Shown in pieces: positions 16,399 to 23,864 of a stretch of DNA of 64,000 bases (position 1 is the stretch's first letter; each line of letters starts with the position of its first letter). This DNA is from Stackebrandtia nassauensis DSM 44728 (GTDB taxonomy: Bacteria; Actinomycetota; Actinomycetes; Mycobacteriales; Micromonosporaceae), in contig NC_013947.1 of assembly GCF_000024545.1 (NCBI RefSeq), forward strand, positions 124,001 to 188,000, in the 5' to 3' direction. The notes under the pieces were generated by a model. It was not told the origin of the DNA and did not search any database. It saw only the letters and a program-made list of their open reading frames with translations. Position numbers and translations under genes: made by a program.

Positions 16399-16605
16399 AT
16401 GAAACGCACGATCGCCGCCGTGATGCTGGCACTCGGCGCGGCGTTCTTCGTCGCCACTCCGGCACTGGCCGAACCCGTTGGTCAGCAGGCACCGACCGCG
16501 GGACTGGGTCTGCCCGACCCGGCATCGGTAGACCTCGCGAAACTGCCGGTCTGCGGCCTCAACGTCGCCAACCAGACCTTGGCGCCCGATTGTCAACCTC
16601 AGTGA
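16399..16605 (+). CDS. Small secreted two-cysteine peptide
   Basis: 68 residues. The signal peptide (cut after ATPALA) leaves a mature chain of about 43 residues with a single Cys pair (PVCGLN...PDCQPQ, 12 residues between). The ribosome site AGGGGGAA is good. It resembles the other secreted proteins of the island in style but not in sequence. No family is recognised. It is close to a terminator, so probably monocistronic. Confidence 0.7.
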   Translation: MKRTIAAVMLALGAAFFVATPALAEPVGQQAPTAGLGLPDPASVDLAKLPVCGLNVANQTLAPDCQPQ

Positions 16606-16630
16606 GGACCAGCCCTACGGGTGATTCACG

Positions 16631-16659
16631 GGGGTCCGTCGCCCACAGCGGCGGGCCCC
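16631..16659. terminator. Hairpin between convergent genes
   Basis: A 12-bp stem with two G-T pairs (16631-16642 with 16648-16659, loop ccaca) lies between the 68-residue gene and the convergent membrane protein gene. It could terminate both. Confidence 0.6.
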
Positions 16660-16667
16660 ACCCGGCG

Positions 16668-17039
16668 CTAGCCGATGTCGTAACCGACGCTCATGAGGAT
16701 CGCGGTGGTCAGTCCCGAACCCAGGATCGCCGCGGCCGTCCCGGTCGCCCCGGCACGCCACCCCACCGCGGGCAACCGCAGCAGCACCGCGATCAGCAGG
16801 CTCAGCGCGAAGGACGGGAACGCCCACGGCAGTGCCGCCGACACGCCGTCGCCGATCCGCTGGGCGGGGCCGCAGGGCTTTCCGGCGCAGGTGTCACCGG
16901 CGAACAGGAACGACCAGACCACGAACAGGACCAGGGGCACGATGAACCACACGGCGGTGGCCATCAGTGTCGGGGCGAAGGCTCGTTCCCCGGTGCCGTC
17001 GGCCTTCTCGCCCCGGGTGGAGGTCCGCGAGGTTGTCAT
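16668..17039 (-). CDS. Small three-helix membrane protein
   Basis: 123 residues. A short polar N-terminus is followed by three membrane segments (about 27-47, 71-91 and 95-118). The first loop holds two cysteines (GDTCAGKPCGP) likely exposed outside. No family is recognised. It is divergent from dnaB across the DnaA-box region. Confidence 0.6.
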   Translation of the reverse strand: MTTSRTSTRGEKADGTGERAFAPTLMATAVWFIVPLVLFVVWSFLFAGDTCAGKPCGPAQRIGDGVSAALPWAFPSFALSLLIAVLLRLPAVGWRAGATGTAAAILGSGLTTAILMSVGYDIG

Positions 17040-17135
17040 CGCAGACAGTCTGACGGCAGCGACCGCGACTTGTCATCGGTTATTTGGAGGAGTCCTCGAC
17101 CAATCCCGACCGACACGCCGCCACCCAGGAGACTT

Positions 17136-17277
17136 TCATCCACAGGCTGTGCAAAGCCGCCGCCCAGGTGAACCCGGGCGACACCTGCGGATAGACCGGG
17201 AAATCCACACCCCGTGCACAGGGTTATCCACAGGGTCACAGGCTGTTGTCCACAGATTATCCACAGGGTTATCCACA
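17136..17277. promoter_or_regulatory. DnaA-box cluster upstream of dnaB
   Basis: Three exact TTATCCACA boxes (17224-17232, 17257-17265, 17269-17277), all in the same orientation, plus one-mismatch copies TTGTCCACA (17246-17254) and TCATCCACA (17136-17144). The last three boxes are 11 and 12 bp apart, one helical turn, which suits cooperative DnaA binding. The cluster ends 105 bp before the dnaB start. There is no dnaA or dnaN here, so it is better read as a DnaA-controlled promoter or a DnaA-titrating or reactivating site than as oriC. Confidence 0.75.
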
Positions 17278-17381
17278 GGGCTGCTTGCTGTCCGCGCCAC
17301 CGAGGCCATAGAGTTCAGCCCGGTCTTGTCGGTGGTCGGTGGTATTCATGAGTGAACAAACGAGTCGGGGGTGCATCCGAA

Positions 17382-18806
17382 ATGGATCACGACACGTACG
17401 CGAACCGTAAGGGTGGGGCCCAACAGTCCCGCGCCGGCGACTACCCCGACGAGCCGCCGCCCGAGGAGGGCGGTCACGAGTTCGAACGCACCCCGCCCCA
17501 GGACGTCATGGCCGAGCGAAGCGTCCTGGGCGGCATGCTGCTCAGCAAGGACGCCATCGCCGACGTCGTCGAGATCCTCAAGACCAACGACTTCTACAAG
17601 CCCGCGCACGCCACCATCTTCGACGTCATCTGCGACAAGTACGCGCGCGGCGAACCCGCCGACGCCGTCACCATGGTCGCGGCCCTCAACGACCTCGGCG
17701 AACTGGGCAAGGTCGGCGGGGCGCCGTACCTGCACACCCTGATCTCCTCGGTCCCCACCGCCGCCAACGCCGCCTACTACGCCCGCATCGTCAGCGAACG
17801 CGCCATCCTGCGCCGCCTCATCGAGGCCGGGACCCGGATCGTGCAACTGGGCTACGGCACCGCCGCGGGCGGCGGCCGCGACGTCGACGACCTGGTCGAC
17901 CTGGCTCAGCAGGCCGTCTACGACGTCACCGAACGCCGGGTCAGCGAGGACTTCGCGGTCCTGTCCGAACTGTTGCAGCCCACTTTGGACGAGATCGAGG
18001 CGGTCGGCGAGTCGGCCGGCGCCATGACCGGCGTGCCCACCGGTTTCGCCGACCTCGACCGGCTGCTCAACGGCCTGCAACCCGGACAGCTCATCATCGT
18101 GGCCGGTCGACCCGGTGCCGGTAAGTCCACCGCCGCGATGGACTTCATCCGGCACGCCGCCCTGCACCACCAGCAGGCCGCGGCGATGTTCTCGCTGGAA
18201 ATGAGCAAGGTCGAGATCGTGATGCGCGTGCTGTCGGCCGAGACCCGGGTGCCGCTGCACGTGCTGCGTTCCGGGCAGCTGTCCGACGACGACTGGACCC
18301 GGCTGGCCCGCCGGATGGGCGAGATCTCCGAGGCCCCGATGTTCGTCGACGACACGCCCTCGATGACGCTGATGGAGATCCGGGCCAAGGCCCGCCGTCT
18401 CAAACAGCGCCACAACCTCAAACTCATCGTCGTGGACTACCTGCAGCTGATGAGTTCCCCGAAACGGGTCGAGAGCCGACAGCAGGAGGTCTCCGAGATC
18501 TCCCGAGGCATGAAGCTTTTGGCCAAGGAGGTCGAGTGCCCGGTGATCGCGGTCGCGCAGCTCAACCGTGGCCCGGAACAGCGCACCGACAAACGTCCAC
18601 AGTTGTCAGACCTTCGTGAGTCCGGTTCGCTGGAGCAGGACGCCGACGTGGTGATCCTGCTGCACCGTGACGACTACTACGACAAGGAGTCGCCGCGCGC
18701 CGGTGAGGCGGACATGATCGTGGCCAAGCACCGTAACGGCGCCACCGACACCATCACCGTCGCCGCCCAGCTGCACCTGTCCCGGTTCGTCGACATGGCC
18801 GTGTGA
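17382..18806 (+). CDS. dnaB: Replicative DNA helicase DnaB
   Basis: 474 residues. The N-terminal domain begins near PPQDVMAERSVLGGML. The RecA-like motor has Walker A GRPGAGKST (242-250), Walker B (LIVVDYLQLM) and the DnaB motif DLRESGSLEQDADVV. It unwinds the fork ahead of the replisome. The start was put at ATG 17382, after GGGGGTG; a GTG ten codons upstream is in frame. No intein interrupts the gene, unlike dnaB of several mycobacteria. The position after rpsF-rplI is the usual actinobacterial order. DnaA boxes lie just upstream. Confidence 0.95.
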   Translation: MDHDTYANRKGGAQQSRAGDYPDEPPPEEGGHEFERTPPQDVMAERSVLGGMLLSKDAIADVVEILKTNDFYKPAHATIFDVICDKYARGEPADAVTMVAALNDLGELGKVGGAPYLHTLISSVPTAANAAYYARIVSERAILRRLIEAGTRIVQLGYGTAAGGGRDVDDLVDLAQQAVYDVTERRVSEDFAVLSELLQPTLDEIEAVGESAGAMTGVPTGFADLDRLLNGLQPGQLIIVAGRPGAGKSTAAMDFIRHAALHHQQAAAMFSLEMSKVEIVMRVLSAETRVPLHVLRSGQLSDDDWTRLARRMGEISEAPMFVDDTPSMTLMEIRAKARRLKQRHNLKLIVVDYLQLMSSPKRVESRQQEVSEISRGMKLLAKEVECPVIAVAQLNRGPEQRTDKRPQLSDLRESGSLEQDADVVILLHRDDYYDKESPRAGEADMIVAKHRNGATDTITVAAQLHLSRFVDMAV

Positions 18807-18926
18807 CCGCGCCGGACTACCCGATTCGTGCCACATGTCCCCTTGCCGCTTGGCAAGGCGGAAAGCGGTTCCATAACATTCTCGGCGGTTCGAAAAACGA
18901 ACGACGGAGAGAGGATCCCTCAAATC

Positions 18927-19277
18927 ATGCACTCCCTTACTCGTCGGCTCGCCACCGTGACCCTCGGCGGCGCGCTCCTGGTCGGTTCGCTGACTGGCTG
19001 TGGCATCTTCGGCACCGCCGTTGACTGCGGCAAGCTCGCGGCGGCCACCAACGACGTCACCAGCAACATGACCGACGCCGACGGTCTCAAGAGCGCGATC
19101 GAGAAGTTCCGGGCCGCGGCCAAGGACATCGACGACGCCGAGCTCAAGGACTCCGTGAACACCTTCGCCGACGAGGCCGAGAAGTTCCAGAAGTACATCG
19201 ACAACCCGACCGGCGATGTGCCGGACGAGAGCAAGATGATGGAAGCGGCCACCGACATCGAAGCGAAGTGCTCGTAA
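18927..19277 (+). CDS. Small lipoprotein, twin 1
   Basis: 116 residues with a lipoprotein signal peptide ending LTG-Cys (lipobox). The mature part is acidic, with amphipathic helices rich in Ala/Lys/Asp/Glu (SAIEKFRAAAKDIDDAELKDS) and two further cysteines, one near each end (AVDCGKL and the final KCS), probably bridged. It is paralogous to the gene at 19385. Upstream AGAGAGGA is the ribosome site. The helical-bundle outline recalls small extracytoplasmic helix proteins of actinobacteria. Function unknown. Confidence 0.8.
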   Translation: MHSLTRRLATVTLGGALLVGSLTGCGIFGTAVDCGKLAAATNDVTSNMTDADGLKSAIEKFRAAAKDIDDAELKDSVNTFADEAEKFQKYIDNPTGDVPDESKMMEAATDIEAKCS

Positions 19278-19292
19278 GCGATTTCGTGAGCG

Positions 19293-19324
19293 ATCGGGCA
19301 CGGACCACAGGGTCCGTGCCCGAT
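19293..19324 (+). terminator. Terminator between the twin lipoprotein genes
   Basis: A perfect 14-bp stem (19293-19306 with 19311-19324) with a 4-base loop acag, 15 bases after the stop of twin 1. It implies that the second lipoprotein gene has its own promoter in the ~60 bp that follow, or depends on read-through. Confidence 0.85.
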
Positions 19325-19384
19325 TATCGTTACCCCCAACGGCTATCCTTGGGTTCCGTTTCGCGCCTTAAAGAGGAGCCGTTC

Positions 19385-19750
19385 GTGAAATCTCTGACCA
19401 GCCGTGTGTTGACCCTTGGTGCGACGGGAGCGCTGGCCGTGGCGATCTTCTCCGGCTGCAGCCTCGTGCAGGGCGCCGTCGACTGCGCCACCGTCGGCGA
19501 GACGATGTCCAAGATCGCCAGCAACGTCGGCGGCGACGAGAAGACCCTGAAGAAGTACACGAAGGAACTGCGCGACGAGGCCAAGAACATCGAGGACGCG
19601 GACCTGAAGAAGTCGGCCGAGGACTTCGCCGACGAGGCCGAGAGCGTCAACGCGGGACTCAACGGGGACCTCCAGGGCGGCGCCGAGACCGAGGCCGACA
19701 AACTCCAGGGCTCGGCGGACAAGTTCCTGGAGAAGTGCAACGCCCTGTAG
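19385..19750 (+). CDS. Small lipoprotein, twin 2
   Basis: 121 residues, GTG start behind AAAGAGGAG. The signal peptide ends FSG-Cys. As in twin 1, the mature protein opens with a Cys after a short loop (GAVDCATV), continues as charged helices (LRDEAKNIEDADLKKSAEDF), and closes with a Cys near the end (EKCNAL). The shared pattern AVDC, D-x-ADL-K and FADEAE shows descent from a common ancestor. The last 92 bp overlap the 3' end of the convergent TPR gene. Function unknown. Confidence 0.8.
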   Translation: MKSLTSRVLTLGATGALAVAIFSGCSLVQGAVDCATVGETMSKIASNVGGDEKTLKKYTKELRDEAKNIEDADLKKSAEDFADEAESVNAGLNGDLQGGAETEADKLQGSADKFLEKCNAL

Positions 19751-20783
19751 CGGGTAATCGGCCGTGCATGAAGGCGACCATGAGCGCGCCGAACCCGGCG
19801 AGCATCGCGATCGCCAGCAGGAAGGTCGTGCCGGTGGCGGCGTAGACGCCGGCGAGCAGCGGGCCGCAGGCGGCGAGTGCGACCGCCAGGCCCAGCAGCT
19901 TGTCGGTGTCGATCATGACGCGCAGTTCGTCGCGCAGTGACTCGGGCAGTCTCTGGAACACCATGACCAGCGCGAAGGCGCCCGCGACCGCGCCGAGTCC
20001 GGCGACGATGCGGGCGGTGCTCTGCTGGCCGCCGGAGATGCACCCGGCCAGCAGCGGGATCACGATGCCGATCATCCCGGCGATCCGCAGCACGTTGCGG
20101 GCCGGTTCGGGAAGTTTGGGGCGCTGTCGTTTCGTTGTCGAAGCGGCGGCCCACTCGTCCTTGGCGCCGGTGTGGGTGCGCCGAGAACTGTTGGGGGAAC
20201 CGCGAAGCAGCTGCGGCCCCAGCTCACCCTCCAGGATGGACGACACGCCGGGGTCGAGGCGTTCGGCGGTGGCCAGCGCCCGCTCGGCCAGGTCGGTGAG
20301 ACCGAGGTCCACCGCGACCCGGGCCAGCGCGATGTGGGCGCGGGCGTCCTCGGGGGCCAGCCGGACCGCGACCCAGGCCGCGTCCAGGGCGTCCTGCCCG
20401 TTGCGGGACTCGCGCACGATCAGGGCGTAGTGGACGTTGTGCCACCACGACTCCGGGTACAGATCCTGGATCTCGGTGGCGGCGTCGAGAGCCTCCTCGG
20501 TGCGCCGCAACAGGGCCAGGGCGTGACCCCGGGCCAGCCGGGCGGTGTCATGGGTGGGTTCGGCGGCCAGCGCGGCGCTGGCGGCGGTGAGCGCGTCGTC
20601 GTGCTTGCCGACCTGGAGTTCCAGGATCGCCAGCAGCGTCAGCGAGGGCACGTGGGCGGGGTCGGCGGACAGCGCGCCCCCCAGTTCCTCCCGGGCCTCG
20701 TCGAACCGGTCGAGGTCGAAGAGGAGCTCGGCCCGTGCCAGGAAGGTCTCGGCGTCGCCGTGATTGCCGAATGGGGATTCCAC
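19659..20783 (-). CDS. TPR protein with C-terminal membrane helices
   Basis: About 374 residues. The N-terminal two-thirds contain tetratricopeptide-like helix pairs (for example AETFLARAELLFDLDRFDEA and ALTAASAALAAEPTHDTARL). Three or four membrane segments follow after about residue 235. GTG 20783 was chosen as start because it is 11 bp past the ispF stop and the TPR region begins at once. No Shine-Dalgarno is evident. TPRs mediate protein-protein contact, so this is probably a membrane-tethered adaptor. It takes the place usually filled by cysS or rlmB downstream of ispF. Confidence 0.7.
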   Translation of the reverse strand: MESPFGNHGDAETFLARAELLFDLDRFDEAREELGGALSADPAHVPSLTLLAILELQVGKHDDALTAASAALAAEPTHDTARLARGHALALLRRTEEALDAATEIQDLYPESWWHNVHYALIVRESRNGQDALDAAWVAVRLAPEDARAHIALARVAVDLGLTDLAERALATAERLDPGVSSILEGELGPQLLRGSPNSSRRTHTGAKDEWAAASTTKRQRPKLPEPARNVLRIAGMIGIVIPLLAGCISGGQQSTARIVAGLGAVAGAFALVMVFQRLPESLRDELRVMIDTDKLLGLAVALAACGPLLAGVYAATGTTFLLAIAMLAGFGALMVAFMHGRLPATGRCTSPGTCPPSPGVCRPRSRRRPGGPR

Positions 20784-20793
20784 GTATTGAAGG

Positions 20794-21267
20794 TTAACCG
20801 CGATATACCAAAGCGACGGCTGTCCCGGCGAGCCCTTCGCCACGTCCGGTGAAGCCGAGGCCGTCGGTGGTGGCCGCCGAGATCCGCACCGGGGCACCGA
20901 GGCATTCGGTGAGCACCGCTTCGGCCTCGACACGCCGGGCACCCAGCCTCGGGTACTTGCCGACCAGCTGAATCGACACGTTGCCGATCGAGTAACCCTC
21001 GGCCCGCACCCGCGCGGCGGCCTCCCGCAACAGCGTCGGCCCACTGGCACCCGACCACTCGGGGCGGTCGACCCCGAAGTTGCTTCCCAGGTCACCGAGA
21101 CCGGTGGCGGAGAACAGCGCGTTGCACGCGGCATGACACGCCACATCCCCGTCGGAATGACCGGCGAGCCCGGGCGTGTCGGGCCATTCCAGACCGGCGA
21201 CGAAACAGGGACGGCTGGCGTCGTAGGCGTGCACATCGGTGCCGATACCGACTTCGGGAATGATCAC
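20794..21267 (-). CDS. ispF: 2-C-methyl-D-erythritol 2,4-cyclodiphosphate synthase
   Basis: 157 residues, full IspF length. The metal ligands are in GTDVHAY (Asp and His near residues 10-12) and [10 protein letters not shown]. The C-terminal substrate and trimer region includes [18 protein letters not shown]. It makes the cyclic diphosphate intermediate of the MEP isoprenoid pathway. It lies 82 bp downstream of carD, with a hairpin between. The ispD gene, which in many actinobacteria sits between carD and ispF, is absent. Confidence 0.95.
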   Translation of the reverse strand: MIIPEVGIGTDVHAYDASRPCFVAGLEWPDTPGLAGHSDGDVACHAACNALFSATGLGDLGSNFGVDRPEWSGASGPTLLREAAARVRAEGYSIGNVSIQLVGKYPRLGARRVEAEAVLTECLGAPVRISAATTDGLGFTGRGEGLAGTAVALVYRG

Positions 21268-21300
21268 GACTGGTGAGCCTACCCAGGGCAGGGCACACTA

Positions 21301-21331
21301 AATGGGTGGCCGCCGAGTGCGGCCACCCATT
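21301..21331 (-). terminator. Hairpin between carD and ispF
   Basis: A perfect 13-bp stem (21301-21313 with 21319-21331) with a 5-base loop, 18 bases after the carD stop on the minus strand. It has no T-run in that direction and so may act as an attenuator, separating abundant carD message from ispF. Confidence 0.65.
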
Positions 21332-21349
21332 AGCTTTGACTCGCGTTGT

Positions 21350-21835
21350 TTAAGCCTCTGCCAGGACTTTGTCCAGCAGGACCTCGGCGTCATCTTTGGT
21401 GCTGGCCTCGGCGAGGGCAACTTCGCCGACGAGGATGTCGCGTGCCTTGGTGAGCATGCGCTTCTCTCCAGCTGACAGACCGCGTTCACGATCGCGGCGC
21501 CACAGGTCGCGGACGACTTCGGCAACCTTGAGCGGGTTACCGGAGGCGAGCTTCTCCAAGTTCGCCTTATACCGTCGTGACCAGTTGGTCGGCTCTTCGG
21601 TGTGCGGGGCGCGCAGAACGTCGAAGACCTCGGTGAGGCCCTCGGCTCCTACGACTTCTCGCACGCCGACGAGTTCGACGTTTCCGGCTGGAACCCGCAC
21701 CGTCAGGTCACCCTGCTCGACGCGCAGGACAAGGTATTCCTGCTCGACGCCTTTAATGGTGCGGGTCTCGACTGCTTCGATGAGTGCGGCCCCGTGATGG
21801 GGGTAAACAACGGTCTCGCCGACACTAAAACTCAT
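21350..21835 (-). CDS. carD: CarD-family RNA-polymerase-binding regulator
   Basis: 161 residues, the standard size. The N-terminal RNAP-interacting Tudor-like domain begins [20 protein letters not shown]. The C-terminal helical DNA-binding domain includes [20 protein letters not shown], containing the Trp that wedges the upstream edge of the open bubble. CarD stabilises open complexes at rRNA and many other promoters, and is essential in mycobacteria. It is first of a carD-ispF-TPR series, with a 274-bp upstream region shared with the divergent gene at 22110. Confidence 0.95.
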   Translation of the reverse strand: MSFSVGETVVYPHHGAALIEAVETRTIKGVEQEYLVLRVEQGDLTVRVPAGNVELVGVREVVGAEGLTEVFDVLRAPHTEEPTNWSRRYKANLEKLASGNPLKVAEVVRDLWRRDRERGLSAGEKRMLTKARDILVGEVALAEASTKDDAEVLLDKVLAEA

Positions 21836-22109
21836 AGGATCGAAACCCCTTTCGCTGTGTCAAGGGTAACACGGTCTTGAACTGGGCCGTCGCTTCGCAA
21901 CGCTGTGAAATCGCAGGTCATCCAATGTGTGAGCAAAAGCTCGCCCCTTGAGTGACCCACCCGTGGGCAGAATGTCACACCACTGTGGTCAGTGTCTCCC
22001 GTGGGATTTCGACCCGTCGTCAATAATATCCAGTATTCCCTTCGGTTTGCCAGGTCTGGCGTCCAAGGTCACTTGGTGGCAGGCTGGTGGGTGAGACAGG
22101 AGGCCCCTC

Positions 22110-22475
22110 ATGGTGTCGCGCCCGGGTGAGGACAACGCGGTTCCCGGTCTGCCCGAGGAGTGGGGTCGGATCGTCATCCCCGACGACGCCTCCGACCTGG
22201 AGGAACTCGCCGACGAGGTGCGCTTCGAACTCGGCATCACCGAAGACCCCGTCGAGGAACGCCGACAGCGGCGGCTGCCGTTCATCGTGGTGGCGGTGAC
22301 GGTCGCCATCGCGCTGGTCAGCCTGTTCACGGTCCCGTGGCTGGGACGGGTGGGGCAGGTTACACCCCCGAAACAGACGATCTCCTCCACGGTCGAGTCG
22401 GAGTCGGTCCCCGAGTGCGCCACCGGCCAGACCCGCTGCGCCACCACCTCGCGCAGCACGGTCTCGTCCGGCTAG
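22110..22475 (+). CDS. Single-pass membrane protein, function unknown
   Basis: 121 residues, ribosome site ACAGGAGG. An acidic cytoplasmic N-terminal half (PDDASDLEELADEVRFEL) is followed by RRQRR and one membrane helix (about 55-78). A Ser/Thr-rich outer tail with two cysteines follows (PECATGQTRCATT). The topology, with the basic stop before the helix, puts the N-terminus inside. The 3' end overlaps the convergent secreted-protein gene by 4 bp. No family is recognised. Confidence 0.7.
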   Translation: MVSRPGEDNAVPGLPEEWGRIVIPDDASDLEELADEVRFELGITEDPVEERRQRRLPFIVVAVTVAIALVSLFTVPWLGRVGQVTPPKQTISSTVESESVPECATGQTRCATTSRSTVSSG

Positions 22476-23701
22476 GGCTTGACGTTGAACACGACCCGCT
22501 TGCCCGCGGAGGTGTTGATGCGCTCGTTGATGCCCCACAACTCGCCGGTCTTGGGCCAGTAGGACAGGTTCTGGGTCAACGGCGGCGCCTTGGTCAGCAC
22601 GTGCGGCTCGTCGTCGGGCAGCGCCTTGTGAATACAGCTGTGGTTGTTCGGGTCGTCGGGCGGCGGGCTGCCGGGACAGTCACCGACGACATAGAACGCC
22701 GTCCCGTCGGTGGCGATGCCCTGTTGATGCCAGATCGGCGACACGAACGCCTCGGTGGCGGCCCCGGTCGGCAGCCCCGTGGCCTCGTCGAGACCCCAGC
22801 GGATCACCCGGCCACCGGCGGCCCCCGGCTGGTAGAACTCGGCCGTGACGAAGGACTTCCGATCGGGAGCCAACGCGATCGAGTTCATGCACGGCTGCTC
22901 ACCGGTCACGGAATTACACGACTTCCAGGAACCGTCGTCGCTCCACGTCGTGCGGTACTCGGCGATCATCGGCATCGCCCAGCCGTGCCAGCGGGCGTAG
23001 GCGTCGTCACCGACGAGACCGATCTTGCCCGCGTCGCCGCCGTCGGTGCGGGTCTTCCAGATGTGCTCCAGGCTGAACACCTGCATCCGCACGCCGGTGG
23101 ACAGGAACAGCTTGTCGCCGACCCACATCAGCCCGTCGGCGTGCACGTTGTCGACGGACTGGAAATTGCCGTCGGCGGTGGGCTGCACCAGCAGCAGATG
23201 GTGATAGCTGAGCTTCTCGGCCGGTTTCGTGTAGTCGGCGATGCTGATGCGCGCGAAGTCGTCTTCCTTGTAGTGCCAGCTGGCGGCCACGAGGCGACGG
23301 CCGTCGACGGTCCCCGACGGGTCGGCGTCCCCGGAACCGGTGACGCCCTGGGGGATCCAGTCGGCGCTGGTGTCGTCGCCGGAGTCCCAGCAGAAACCGG
23401 TGGGCTTGAGCTCCGGTTTCAGGTTCGTGTCGTGGCACAACGGGTAGCGCCCGGTGCGCTGCGGCGACGCGGCGGTGACCACATCGGACAGCGAGCTCTT
23501 CGTGACCCGCGGATCGGCCTCGACCTTGTCGACCATGGCCTGATAGTCGGGCCCGTCGGGACCCTCCTTCAACGAGAACGGCGAGTGGTCGATGTGCTCG
23601 AACTTCATGGCCTGGGTCTCGGCGGCGATGGCGGGAACCGCGATGGCGGCCACGGCGGTGGCCGTGGCCAACGACAGGACGGTGAGCAGTCGGCGGGGCA
23701 C
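22472..23701 (-). CDS. Secreted beta-propeller-like protein
   Basis: 409 residues. The GTG start is 7 bases after GGAGG, giving a signal peptide ending AIAA-ET. The mature protein has repeated pieces of the type DGRRLVAASWHY, DGLMWVGDKLFLSTG, and WPKTGELWGINE, with three or four pairs of cysteines. This is typical of extracellular beta-propeller proteins, but no catalytic motif can be named. Proteins like this occur widely as secreted hypothetical proteins in actinomycetes. It lies downstream of the type III PKS gene on the same strand, 163 bp away. Confidence 0.75.
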   Translation of the reverse strand: MPRRLLTVLSLATATAVAAIAVPAIAAETQAMKFEHIDHSPFSLKEGPDGPDYQAMVDKVEADPRVTKSSLSDVVTAASPQRTGRYPLCHDTNLKPELKPTGFCWDSGDDTSADWIPQGVTGSGDADPSGTVDGRRLVAASWHYKEDDFARISIADYTKPAEKLSYHHLLLVQPTADGNFQSVDNVHADGLMWVGDKLFLSTGVRMQVFSLEHIWKTRTDGGDAGKIGLVGDDAYARWHGWAMPMIAEYRTTWSDDGSWKSCNSVTGEQPCMNSIALAPDRKSFVTAEFYQPGAAGGRVIRWGLDEATGLPTGAATEAFVSPIWHQQGIATDGTAFYVVGDCPGSPPPDDPNNHSCIHKALPDDEPHVLTKAPPLTQNLSYWPKTGELWGINERINTSAGKRVVFNVKP

Positions 23702-23787
23702 GGCGCGACCTCCAATGATGGTGCCGGACATCGCTTGCCACGCTATGGCGCCGGTCCACAGCCGGGCCACATTCCCCATCCGCCAAC

Positions 23788-23853
23788 GTGGAAGCCGAGC
23801 GCCTCAGCACGCTCATCGACCGGGGGCTCACCGTCACCGTCGACGTCGTCTGA
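23788..23853 (+). pseudogene. Possible 3' remnant of a lost gene
   Basis: In the 163-bp gap between two minus-strand genes, a plus-strand frame reads VEAERLSTLIDRGLTVTVD and ends in TGA. Almost every codon has G or C in the third position, as in real genes here, but there is no start or upstream continuation. It looks like the last ~22 codons of a truncated gene, of the kind found at the end of zinc-type quinone oxidoreductases. The stretch is short, so chance is not excluded. Confidence 0.3.
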
Positions 23854-23864
23854 ACGGCCGCGGG

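Noticed and set aside
17136-17277. Chromosome origin oriC
   Set aside because: DnaA boxes are present but dnaA and dnaN are not, and there is no AT-rich unwinding region; kept as a DnaA-box cluster only.
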